64,000 nucleotides of DNA from Oscheius sp. JU75 (Eukaryota > Nematoda > Chromadorea > Rhabditida > Rhabditidae). The notes below the pieces were generated by a model, which worked only from the letters and a program-made list of their open reading frames with translations, ran no database searches and had not been told where the DNA came from. Location: the NCBI GenBank assembly GCA_037178855.1, contig JASJZC010000001.1, forward strand, positions 5,704,001 to 5,768,000, read 5' to 3'. Both the position numbers and the translations under genes were made by a program. Shown here piece by piece: positions 1 through 10,458 of this stretch. Numbering within the stretch: the stretch's first letter is position 1; each line of letters begins with the position of its first letter.

Positions 1-479
1 AGCTGGAGCTGTAGTTTCGTTTGAGGCAGGAGGAACTGGATTCTCGGGCTGAAAAGTGGCGTTTAAGTACATCTTTTCTTCTAAGAATTTTAAGGGCTCT
101 AAGTTCGATGGCGAGCTTAAAACTTAGAAAAAACGCTTCCAAAATTGCGAAATATATCTTGGTCAAATCATATGCAAGCAAGCGGCTTTCACTGGAAAAT
201 AAGGTCGAAAAAGCTCACGACAAGTTGTGGAAGTAGCGACTGATCGGCTGCCTTGGCCAAGAAGATAAGATTTCTGTGAAGGAGTTGTTGATGAGCAGCC
301 GCGTCTTCTGGTTTCCCCTAAATATCTCTTTTTACTTCCAAAAAGGGGAAAATTACCGCTGCCTGTAGTTCCTTTATCCGAGCTATCAGCTGTGAATTTT
401 CGTCTAGAAGTTTCTGAATCGTGGCTGTTCCTTCGGGAGCGCCCTGCTTCACAGTCTGGGGAGCCAGAGCCAACGACAT
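1..479 (-). CDS. SS18-like (SYT/SSXT) BAF complex subunit, partial
   Basis: Three exons are visible: 357-479, 219-317 and 1-48, the last cut by the window edge. All junctions are in phase, giving the first 90 residues. The conserved SNH (SSXT) domain of SS18 is clear. It has IQKLLDENSQLIARIKELQ near residues 21-39, then after one intron GKPEDAAAHQQLLHRNLIF and LAKAAD, which matches the family's 'QKxLDEN..LI..I...GK..E...QQ.LHRNL..LA..AD'. SS18 proteins are subunits of BAF/SWI-SNF chromatin remodellers and act in the nucleus; the SNH domain contacts the ATPase, and the missing C-terminal part is usually low-complexity. The start codon lies 4 nt after an ATAG or directly after a CCAG acceptor. 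The gene begins 132 nt downstream of the NDUFS4 stop on the same strand, consistent with the downstream position in a two-gene operon. Confidence 0.9.
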
Positions 480-574
480 CTGGCTATAGTTTTCATAAAA
501 AAATGTGAATTTACAGAGAAATTGGAGCGGGAAAACGCAGAAAAATGAGCAACTACTTGAATGTATACATAAGA

Positions 575-580
575 TTTATT
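575..580 (-). terminator. AATAAA poly(A) signal of NDUFS4
   Basis: An AATAAA on the minus strand lies 31 nt after the NDUFS4 stop and about 95 nt before the SS18-like start codon. This is the expected order in a nematode operon: poly(A) signal, roughly 100-nt spacer, trans-splice acceptor. Confidence 0.55.
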
Positions 581-610
581 TCTGCTAGTTCAGTCAAAAG
601 CTAACACTCT

Positions 611-1623
611 CTACTTGGTGCTGATGCGGCTCTTACGGTTCCAGGCAAAGTTCATGCCGTAATTCTTCGGCTTAATCTGTCTCTCGTGCGTCTTCTGAAG
701 AGAAATTAAGATTCATCTGTCACAAAAAAAATTGAAACTGACCTCAACCTCGTAGGTCCATCTGTTCTTCTCGCAGAACGCGATCGCGTCTTTTTCCGAG
801 GCAAATTTCAGGGACATTCCGATGTTAGACAGCGGGTCGCCACTAAAAATTGCATCACGTTGGAGACAATATGATAAAATTACGTGCTGCACCATCCCAT
901 GAGCGGATTTTCCCAGCGTTGACGGTTGTCAAGCTCGATGCACCACATCTAAACTAATTCGATGTATGACAAAAATAGAAAACATACCTTGGTATTGTCC
1001 CAGGGAGTCTGTGTGGCAGCACGGGCCGGTTTGAAAATACGCGCAACACGGGCCTCCTGGTGCTCCAGCGGGATTCCGCCGATGTCCATTGTTTCCTCTG
1101 TCGAAACTGCTACAGGGACCTGCAAAATTGGCAAACGTTTACTATTAAAAGTAGAGTATTCAATCCAGCATACAAATGTGTAATGATTTGGACTGCTAAA
1201 ACTCTTTTAGCTACATTATTACCAAACTTAGTTATTTTTTCACCATTTAGGCATTTTTCACCCTTCTGTAGTGCTATGGAGATAATATATATGAAAACAG
1301 CTGCAAATACCATAGTAGCTACTGATGAGGCGTATTAAGCGGATGAACAACATAATTCTGAAGTATCACCTTTTCCCTGCTGTTATACAAATTTTATATA
1401 CCGGTATTTGGCATTATATCGGGTAAATAGCGACTTGAAATGATCAAGAAACTGTATAAAATAAAAAAGAACGTACCTTAGGAGCTGTAGCCTCGAGAAG
1501 ATCATCCAAATCCTTACGCTTGGCATCTGTGGCTCTGATTATCGGCAGGTCCTTGCCCGAGCTCAAGGCGCGAATTTGGGAGTGTCGGGCAAGTTGAGCC
1601 AGACAAGCGCCCGTCTTGAGCAT
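611..1623 (-). CDS. NADH dehydrogenase (complex I) accessory subunit NDUFS4
   Basis: Five exons (1477-1623, 988-1119, 884-948, 743-842, 611-694) give 175 residues with every junction in phase. The core is diagnostic: RWENPLMGW, GDPLSNIGMSLKFASEKDA, AFCEKNRWTYEVE and the C-terminal KNYGMNFAWNRKSRISTK, all hallmarks of the 18-kDa/AQDQ subunit (C. elegans LPD-5 family). NDUFS4 sits at the matrix arm of mitochondrial complex I and stabilises the N-module. The basic, hydroxylated N-terminus (MLKTGACLAQLARHSQIRAL) fits a mitochondrial presequence. The ATG directly follows TTCTCAG, so the mRNA is probably trans-spliced at the start codon. Its 5' end is divergent from the chromodomain gene (168 nt), and it probably leads an operon with the SS18-like gene. 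The 357-nt first intron holds nothing recognisable. Confidence 0.96.
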
Positions 1624-1791
1624 CTGAGAATTATATCGATTTGTAAAAAAAGAAAGAGAAGAAAAATGAGAAAAGCGGCAGTTTGTCGACTATGAAGCGT
1701 GTGCAGCAAAGTAGATACGCAAGGATTCGTTCACGCTATAAAATCTCATTTCAGTAATCCGTTTCATCTTTTTCGGAATATTCAAGGCAAA

Positions 1792-4433
1792 ATGCAGCCG
1801 CCTTTGGAGGAAGAACAGCCTGTCATGAAGGCCGAACCACTTGTAGAGGAGGAAGAAGAAATCGAGGAGGAAAACAATGAAGATGACAGGAGAGAGGAGG
1901 AAAACAATGAAGATGACAGGAGAGAGGAGGAACAGGATGACGATGGTGCTGTCGAGGCTCAAGTAAGTGTAAAAGTTTACAAGAAAATAGAATTCAGTAC
2001 GCTGTCGAAGCTCTACGAGACGTCAAGAGAGGACAGTACAAAAAACTGTGGTTTCTTGTCAAATGGGAAGGTTATCCGGAAGACCAGAACACTTGGGTGG
2101 TACAGGACGAGTTACAGGGTACGAAACTTGAGCAAATACTAGAAAAAAGGGCTATTTTAGGAGTCAAGGATATGATCGAGGAGTTCAAGAGAGCTCAGCC
2201 AGATCTGATGGCAAAGGTCGCAACGAAACCCCGTAAAAAGATGCCAAAAAACAATATAAATAAATTGTATTTTTTAGGGAAGCCAAAAGCTGAAAGATTT
2301 TTCGTTGAGGTGGTAAAGCCTGTCAACGACACTTTTGAAGACAGGGAGCTGACGGACTCGGACCCTTTTTATGGACAGCAGGCAGGAGAACTGAAGGGCG
2401 AACTGCGAGGCCTGTACGATCCAACTCACAAGGTATCGAGTAAAGAGCTAGTAGGTTTTGAGCATTATAAAAATGCAGAAAGTTTTGCAGATGCTGGCCA
2501 AGTTAAACAGCGACCAAAGAGTAACTCGTCGAGTAGCTAACAGCTTGAATATACCGTCTTCTTCGGGCGTAAGTTATTTTCCCTGGCAAAAAGATTGATT
2601 TTCAGAGCGGATCGGGTGTGAATAGCCCTGCTACGAGTACACCGTCTCCAGTACCAAAAAGAAGGTCTACAGCAAAAAAATCAGTCACTAAACCGAAGGA
2701 GAAAGTGGTGAACAAGGTAAGATGGTTGTCTGCAGACAAAAAGAAAAGGAAAATGTTGCGAAAAAAACGAATAAAACAAGGAACATAATCTTCAGAATGT
2801 ATTTTTGCTTACTGTAGTTGCGCCATGCGTATCGCATTTTTGTTCAGACGTGCAATTATACTGGCGTTCACCTTTCGCATTGCAAAACCAATTTCTAGCC
2901 AACCATCGATGATGACATCTTTTCTGCTGAAGATGACGGTCAAGAAGATAGTCAAGATGTTCCCAAAGTACAAGATCCGCTCGCCGAAACTGTTCGAACG
3001 TCACCAAAAGGAGCCCAGAAGAGACGAGCTTCCGATGAGAAGCCGAGCAATGACAGGGAGACGGCAGATGTGAACCAGGAAAAATCTGTGTTAGATAACT
3101 CTGTTCTTCGGAAGACGATCAATTTCTTCAAGAGTAGTGCGAAAACTATAGCCAAATTTCCTGAGCCGATTTCCATCAATGTAAGCAACGGAAAAATATT
3201 GTTTACAACCTATCCAGACGATCCGCAAGTACGTGATCCACCCGGATGGAACTAAAATGAAATCCATTTCCGCCACTTTGAGTCAGAAGGAAGCTGAGCT
3301 ATTGTTCACGCGGCGAGATCCGAAGACCGGAGAAAACTGGCTTCATATAGTAGGCCCGTTATTTTCAAAGTCAATCGATCTTTCAGATGCTTCGAAGCAA
3401 TGATAAATGTGATCCAAGCCACGAACTGGACTGTGTTCTCCGTGTGTTCGCCCATGAGTACGGTCAGCTATTGAATGAGGCGATGCCGGTTAATGGTTAC
3501 ACACCTCTCCATCTGGCCGTAGACAAAAACATGGTAACATATCCGTTGGTTTCTAAATATTTTTTAGGGATGCACGGTTCGAACAATGCTGTGCTACACA
3601 CCGAACCTAAATGCCAAGACAAAAAATGATGAGACGAGTCTGGCGATTGCAGTCAGGAAAAACTACCCGTTGATCACCAAATTTCTCTTAGAAGCTGGTG
3701 CGAATTATACAGAACTTCAAGGGAAGTGCAAGAGGTCAGTTCATAAAGATTTTTGTGACAATAGCGCTTTTCAGAGAATCGAGTGAAGCTGCCGTGATCC
3801 TGAACCAGCATGCTCTCAGGTTCAAGAGGATTACCGACGAGGCCAGGGAGAGATTCCTCGCATCTAAGTAGGTCTAACAAAATCAGAGAAAATAGCGGTT
3901 TCCAGTAATTTGGAGGAGATGGCCATCTGTAGTTCTCTGTATCGACACCTAGGAAATACTGGAGAAAGCTTTCAGTTCAAGGTTCCAAACTTCCTGCCAT
4001 ACAGACTCCCGGACACAAGTTTTACCTACCTACTTGTTATATATATATGTGCCATAAATGGAGAGAGTGTGAGTCAGGTTAAAGCTTTCTCAACTCAATA
4101 CACTTCAGTGGTCAGCTCGTTGTGAAGGCGAGTTCCGTCAAGCTGCTGCTCCTTCCCTGAACGGTAGGCCTCTGATACATGTCCAGCACAGTTATTACCC
4201 GATGGTGTACTTCTGCCCACTTCAAAAAGGCCACAATACCGTCGAAATGAGTGGATTGGCTGTAAGTTGGTAAGTACTCATACTGTCAGAAGCAGACAAT
4301 AACATTCAGGAAGATGTATCCAATTATTGCAGCCAATGTCGTTCTGGTCAGAGACCGTCCCCAAGTGATTATTGCACCGGTCGTGGAAAATGAGATTCCT
4401 CTGGAATATACTCCTGTTATTGGACCCATTTAA
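1792..4433 (+). CDS. chromodomain plus ankyrin-repeat protein, MPP8/CDY-like
   Basis: Thirteen exons (1792-1962, 1998-2232, 2278-2432, 2491-2568, 2606-2716, 2899-3180, 3218-3349, 3387-3533, 3568-3734, 3775-3867, 3906-4068, 4109-4269, 4310-4433) join in frame to 672 residues. Domain order: an acidic N-terminus with two tandem copies of EENNEDDRRE (residues about 26-47); a chromodomain at about 57-115 with the aromatic-cage pattern Y-A-V-E-A-L ... LWFLVKWEGYPEDQNTW; a long charged Ser/Lys/Pro linker; ankyrin repeats at about 400-480 (NGYTPLHLAVDKN, KNDETSLAIAVRKNYPLITK, FLLEAGANYTEL); and a C-terminal globular region ending near PVIGPI. Chromodomain followed by C-terminal ankyrins is the layout of MPHOSPH8 (MPP8), the H3K9me3 reader of the HUSH silencing complex; orthology here is inference. 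A TTTCAG acceptor at 1749-1754 precedes the start by about 37 nt. Confidence 0.85.
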
Positions 4434-4677
4434 ACACAATTTTCTTTGCTTCTAAGTGCTTGTCGATTTTAAAACTTTGTTATACTTTGCGTGGAGTGTC
4501 ATATTATTTCTTTCATTTTAACTTCAGCAGTTTATTCTTGCTGCAAGATTAATCACTCTTTACTGGTGTTAATGTATTAGAACATATTGCTTAACGATTA
4601 CACTTGTATAAATTGACTAGAGGCGAGATCAGCGTTGAGCATTGATGCAAGAATTGAATGTTGATACCCGTACTGGA

Positions 4678-6289
4678 TCACTCATTCTTCTGGTGATCTG
4701 GGTCGTAGTTTTCGTGATGCTGTTCCTCGGAATCTGTCAGAATTTCTTCCTCCTCCTCATCTGGATAGAATTCGTCACGTTCCACAGTAAAATCCGCCGA
4801 ACAAATACTAAAATTTTGACTGAACAAAGCGGTGGAAAATCAAACCTGTAGCAAATGATGCTCAAAAATGCGATAGGGACTCCGAAGAGACAGCAGGAGA
4901 GCAGAGGCTGAGATGCAAACATTTGAGCCACGTTGGTGTAGACATCGTAGATGATACGACGAATTCGGGTAGTCCAGCCTCTTCCACCCATCGGAGTAAT
5001 ACTTCCACCAGAAATGCCATCACTCAACTGTTCGAGCCATGTGATGATCGACTGAGAAGTCATCTTTTCGGGCTCGTCGAAAGGCAAGAAGAATTCGTAG
5101 GTAGAATAGTTAAAAACAATAATGGCCGGCTCGTCCATTTTAGTCATAGCTATTCCGCGGATAATATCTGCTCCATCCAGCCAAGCAAACTGATACTGAT
5201 CCCAGAGAATCTCAGACTTTTTCAGTTCTTTTGCCGCTGTTTCCACCGTCTTATAAAACTGACCGACTGGAGAGGAGTGATTGAAGCGCTCCAGCTGAAA
5301 TCGATTTATAACAAATTGAAAACAAACTAAAGAACTTACATCACTGACAGCAGCGAGCACAAGAAGTTTTCCAGAGGTGGCCATTTCAGCGATATTGGAG
5401 TGCATGGCCTGGGGCATCATTGGCCATCTTTCGCGGAGCACCCAGTCGGACAACTCTTCTGAAAGCTTGCTGTTAAAACAAATAATATTGTAAACCTGGC
5501 TCTCCCTTGAAAGACACAAATGTGTCGTCCTTGAAGACAGCGACATGAGCTCCACTGTCACGAAGTTCTTGCGGAACCGATTCTACAGGAGCAGTGACAA
5601 AACGGACCTGCGAGCACTTTAATAACAAGAAAGTAAAGTATTTATACCTTGGAAAAGAGTTTCTCTGCCGAATCAGTGAAATGCTGCTGCAGATGCTCAG
5701 ACGCTTCGCTAGTAATGACGAAAAATGGATCGTGTCTGGATTTCTTTCGCATCTAAAAATGTATTTTTACAAGAAAAAATGCTAACATACGTCCGAAATT
5801 TTTACAGCATTCACTTTCTCCACAACTTCGGCGGCACACTTCTCTGCAAAGTTCAACAGTGCTTCTTTGCTTCTTTCACCGTGGAACTCGACGGGTTTTC
5901 CGTTACGGAAGCTGACAATTATATACTCGTAAAACTAACGGTATTTTTCTTACAATATGATCGTTGGATATCCTCGAATCGCTAAAGTTTGGCAAGCCGA
6001 CTGAAATCTCGTGCAATCCATTTTGGCCACACGAATAGGGATGCTTTTATCTTGAAGAGCATGCCCAAGATGTTCCCATGTTGGTGCGATTCGCTTACAA
6101 TGAGCACACCAAGGAGCGTAAAACTGAAATAATAAATTTTACTTTTTCGAAAAATAGAAAACCTACTTTAACAATCCAAAATCCCTCGTCTTTGACTTCA
6201 ATGAACTTCTCATTCAGGTCCAAAACAACACTTGGCGGATTGCTGGCAAAACAGGCTGTGATGAAGAAGAGAAGAAATTTGGTGACCAT
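4678..6289 (-). CDS. TMX3-like transmembrane thioredoxin (ER protein disulfide isomerase family)
   Basis: Eight exons (6167-6289, 5954-6123, 5791-5911, 5648-5752, 5496-5607, 5340-5458, 4846-5294, 4678-4807) give 442 residues, close to the roughly 450 of TMX3. A signal peptide (about 1-16, MVTKFLLFFITACFAS) leads into a thioredoxin domain with FYAPWCAHCKRIAPTW near residues 42-57 and GYPTIIFFRNG downstream. Two degenerate thioredoxin-like domains follow, then a membrane helix near 375-397 (PLLSCCLFGVPIAFLSIIC) and an acidic cytosolic tail. TMX3 is an ER thiol-disulfide oxidoreductase of type I topology. The active site is CAHC rather than the usual CGHC, but both cysteines are present. The ATG lies 9 nt after TTTCAG. 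It is 266 nt downstream of the FMO stop on the same strand. Confidence 0.9.
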
Positions 6290-6555
6290 TTTAGTGGTCT
6301 GAAATAGCCGTCAGATTATAGCAGACGACCGATTTGTGGAATGGCAGCAGAGACGCAGAGGTGCGGACAAACTGGGAAAGCTCGTTGTAATGGTGTGGAT
6401 CGGGCCGAACAGATTAATTTTTCGCGCAAAACAAACATCATGGAAGGTTTCTACGCGTTAGAAATCATTTGAAACCAGAAAGACCAAATTGAGAATGTGC
6501 TCAGAAATTCATATTTTTTAGTTAAATATTTTTTACTAATAACTACAACAATTTA

Positions 6556-8002
6556 TTACTTTACAACCGTGAAATCTTCTCCATCGACCTCAAAGTTGAC
6601 CTTCTTGTAATTAATGACATCCTCACTGCGAATTTTAAATATGTACGAATACATTTTAGCCATAACCTAAAGCTTTTTTGTTATCTGTTATTGAAACTTA
6701 ACCGACTTTGTGATGTGGCCATCGCTCGAATTTGCCTAAGTCGGCCAGCTCGTCCATGTAGGCCCACTGATCGTCGGTCATGGAATGAAACTGTTTTGGA
6801 GTCTTGTCGTTCTTTTCTAGGAACTTCATTCGCTGATCCTCCCATTCATCCATCTCAGCTCTTGTTGGAATGGCTGCTCTTTTAGCAACAAGGGAAAGAG
6901 CGAATCGTACCTGATGCTCAAATAGTGTCATTGTGACTACCATTAGATTCAGACCTGATAACATTGGTTACTGAAATGTTGCTACCAACCTATGAAGAAA
7001 AGACTGCTCGGGTAGTCCTTGTGAACGACATGTTGCCACAGAGGAGAGACCATCTGACCATCGTGAACCACTTCGACTATTCCTTCTTCCAAAAATGGGA
7101 AATCCATATTGTAGCCGGTGCAAACTACTACTGCCTCAACCCCACTGAGTTCCTCTCCGGAAGCTAGGATTAGCTTGTCGTCTAGCATGTCTGAACCGAA
7201 CAATTTTAAAAACAGAAAAAAAAGATTACCGATTACGTGGGTACTGTACTGATGAATGTTTTTCGGAAGCACAGGGTACTTTGCCCGATTTCCAATGAAA
7301 AGAACCTGAACTTTATTCTTTTAAAAAATCCATCTACCAACCTCTTTGGACGATCCAGCCAGCTGAAGCGCTACATCTATGCCACTGGGTCCAGTACCAA
7401 CTACTGCAACCCTCATACCTTCAAAGACTTTTGCTCGCCTATAGTCGTGGCTGTGAATTAGTTTTCCTGGAAACGTTGATTATTGTGTTGTTAAAACTAA
7501 CCTTTAAATTTGGTCGTATCAAACGGTATCCTGGGCTGGACGTAGTGCCCATTGCACACAAAGACAACGTCAAAGGTCTCGATTTCTTTTTTGCCCAGGC
7601 TCTCAGATTCAATCTTCCACTGGTTGTCCTTTCGAGAGACATGAGTGACTTTTGCACTAAAGCGAATCGGAAGTCCTTCGGCGTACTTCTCCAAATAATC
7701 CAGGACCTTGAACCTATTTTTAAGTTTGAAAAAAATGTACCCACATTCTGGCTAGACATAAAGCTGGGCAACTCATTCGGATAAGGATGCCCATTGTACA
7801 TCATCATTTCCTTCGGAAGATTTGTCTTCATGTCTTCATAAAGAGCCGAATGATGTTTTGGATCCTCTGCGAAGACCCATATTCCTCCAACTGAGCTGTG
7901 CTGTTCGTAGACCACCACGCGATGTCCCTCGTTGACTGAACGTCTAGCTGCGACTAGGCCAGCCGGACCAGCTCCAATCACCGCGACACGACAAGAGGAC
8001 AT
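6556..8002 (-). CDS. flavin-containing monooxygenase (FMO family)
   Basis: Seven exons (7745-8002, 7502-7706, 7342-7466, 7230-7305, 6990-7190, 6707-6954, 6556-6666) give 407 residues. An N-terminal FAD Rossmann motif (VAVIGAGPAGLVAARR), then VVFVCNGHY and an NADP-binding Rossmann motif (VAVVGTGPSGIDVALQL) and VVCTGY are all visible. FMOs oxidise soft nucleophiles (S, N) using NADPH and O2; nematode members also act in stress and longevity pathways. The protein resembles the shorter nematode FMOs and lacks a clear C-terminal membrane anchor. Two donors are weak (GTGGGT at 7744 and GTCGGT at 6706). If the last donor is not used, the protein ends two codons later instead of carrying the extra 36 residues. 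The ATG follows a TTTCCAG acceptor by 2 nt. AATAAA overlaps the stop codon. Confidence 0.92.
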
Positions 8003-8353
8003 CTCTGGAAATGGGAACTGATAAGGAAAGGAGATACAATAAAGTGAAGTACTCTATGGATCTAAATCAAAACGAGAAACCGAAACCTCAACATTGTGGA
8101 AGAGAAATGCGTAGTCCAAAAAAATGACGCAATGCGACAAGCCAATTGATCAGACGCGAAGACCATAGGTCATTTTTGGCTGTTCTTGAGACCTCATAAA
8201 ACTCTTCACAAATTACAAAACTGGTAAGTGTGGTTGATTGGGCTGCTACTTTACAATATCTATGTTCTAACTCTGCCCCACCTCCCAGGTACTTAAGTCA
8301 TGCCCCCCACACCCCCAATTCGCGAGTCAATGCAATTTACCTCAAACTGACAC
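8003..8353. promoter_or_regulatory. divergent intergenic region, FMO / Cys-loop channel
   Basis: About 350 nt separate the divergent starts of the FMO (minus) and the ion channel (plus). It must carry both promoters. No specific binding site or conserved RNA gene was recognised in it. Confidence 0.3.
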
Positions 8354-10172
8354 ATGGCGCTTCAAAGAGAAGTTCTTCTTCTACTCTCATCTTTATTACT
8401 TCCCATTGTTGGTGAGGCTAAAAAGTATTTTGATATAATATGTATTTTCTAACAATTCAAAATTTAACAACAGCTGCTGCCAATTTTTAATATTGATTAT
8501 TCATGCTATCACTTCAGGAGAAGTTTGCAAACACCCTCGTCTAAACCCTGAAGTTCTTCTCGACTATCTTATTACAAATTATTCCCGATCCGAGATACCT
8601 CTTCCTCTACCCGTTCCTGTAAATGTCGAGGTTACAGTCCAAGACATTGTGGAGCTGTCTGTCTTGAGCAACAGTTTCTCTGCAGACATTTGGTTCAGGT
8701 AATCCTACTATCTTCTAATAAACTTCCTCAGTTCCATTTGGCACGATGAGCGCTTAGCCTTTGCCCATTTAGACAGCTGTAGAGCAAATCTGTCATTTGA
8801 CGACAAATTCGAAAAATTTCTCTGGACACCAAATGTGTGTATTGTGAACACGAAGTCCACTGAAGTTCACATGTCTCCGAAGCCGAATGTGCTTCTAATG
8901 CTCCTTCCAAATGGAACTGTCTGGTTAAACTACCGCGTGAAAGTGCAATCTCCATGTGCTATGAATCTCGCACGATTTCCAATCGGTAATGTGCTTACTC
9001 ATGTTTTGTAAAAGATTTATAGACGAACAAGTGTGCTCACTTGTTTTTGAAAGCTACTCTTACAATACAGCTACAGTGTCCGTCAGCTGGATGAACACAG
9101 CAGTTACAGTGGCCGGAGCAGTAACTCTTCCAGATTTCGATCTTGTGAGTCTACTCTATGGACATTTATTGAGTCTTAGGTCAATATTCGAACCTTCAAG
9201 CACACAGAAGTCTACAAAGCAGGAGAATGGTACAGACTAACAGTGGAGTTCCGGCTGCAAAGACGCTATGGGTTCTATCTTCTGCAAATGTAAGTCAGTC
9301 TAAAAAATAATTGAATGGCATTTTGGATTCTCACAGCAAATACTGCCGTTTTACAGTCTTCAGCCTAAATCATTTTTTTATTATTTAATTCTCCCGCTTG
9401 AAAAATACGTAGCATAGTTTTATGAGTATCAAAATTTATTTTTCAGGTATGCTCCCACCTATTTGAGCGTATTTATTAGCTGGATTGCGTTCTGCATTGA
9501 CACCAAAGCCCTACCGGCAAGGATTACCCTTGGAGTGAATTCTCTAATGTCGCTAACATTTCAGGTAACATTTTTTATTGTTGTATACTCAGATTATTAT
9601 TTTGCAAAAAGTTTTTAAAAGCAATTTTCCAGGTTGGAAACATTATTCGTTCTCTACCACCTGTTTCATACGTGAAAGCAATTGGTTTCTGCTTTTTTTT
9701 GCTCGTTAGAAAAAATAATTTAGATATCTGGCTGTTTACATGTGTATTCTTTATATTTGCGTCCCTTTTGGAGCTTGCCTTTGTAGCATATCAGGTATGC
9801 ACTTTAAAATATTTTTTGTTCGTTGTTCGTTAGCTAAATTTGCTGTCGACAACTAAACTTCCAGGATAAAAAACTTCTGTTGAAAACAGAGAGAGCAAAT
9901 CCAACGCTGAATGCCGTTTTCCACTTTGTCAGAGCCTTCGATCCAGGAAATAGTGAAGCTAATGAACAAGAAGAACTAGCCAAGAGGAAAGAAGCAACCT
10001 ATTTGCACAGAAAGGGACTCCTCATGGATCTGGGAGCCAAATTGGACCGTTTCAGTTTCTTCGCATTTCCTATAGTAAAAATTTTACTTACTATTCGACT
10101 AATATCAACTTTCAGTCCTTCTTCCTCTTTAATATCTGCTACTGGGGCTACTATCTCCGCCCAGATCACTAA
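8354..10172 (+). CDS. Cys-loop ligand-gated anion channel subunit
   Basis: Ten exons (8354-8411, 8518-8698, 8732-8985, 9023-9144, 9180-9289, 9447-9564, 9633-9684, 9724-9794, 9865-10074, 10116-10172) give 410 residues. A signal peptide ([20 protein letters not shown]) precedes the extracellular ligand-binding domain, with [15 protein letters not shown] and the exact Cys-loop spacing: C, 13 residues ([13 protein letters not shown]), C. M1 begins near [15 protein letters not shown]. The M1-M2 linker and M2 read [18 protein letters not shown]; the PAR motif is typical of chloride-selective GABA/glycine/glutamate/biogenic amine channels of the nematode LGC group. M3 follows ([22 protein letters not shown] region), then a short M3-M4 loop of about 60 residues, and M4 ends in a short tail (LRPDH). 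It is a plasma-membrane receptor; the ligand cannot be read from sequence. Confidence 0.93.
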
Positions 10173-10458
10173 GCGTGCAAAGTTCTTCCCCTCATGTTAC
10201 CCTGACCGCTCTTATCAGTTAATAAGATTTATAAAAAAACAACGTAGCTCAAAATTTCGTGTGTCTGTGTGTGATAATGTAAAAAACTAAGGAGCCGAAG
10301 TAACGCGAATAATGTGAACATTCTTGTTCAGTAAAAAATAGAGAAGAAAACAAAAGGGCTGGGAAGAATCTGCACTGTCAGTACAGGAAACGAGCGTCTT
10401 TCGATCGCCTGATAAGGAGCAAAGAGAGAGGTAGGAGCGCCGCCTAATCCTAACAACC

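Noticed and set aside
5496..5561. Start of the TMX3-like protein at an internal minus-strand ATG (MTVELMSLSS)
   Set aside because: The frame there is wrong; correct splicing at 5,495/5,459 continues the upstream thioredoxin reading frame.
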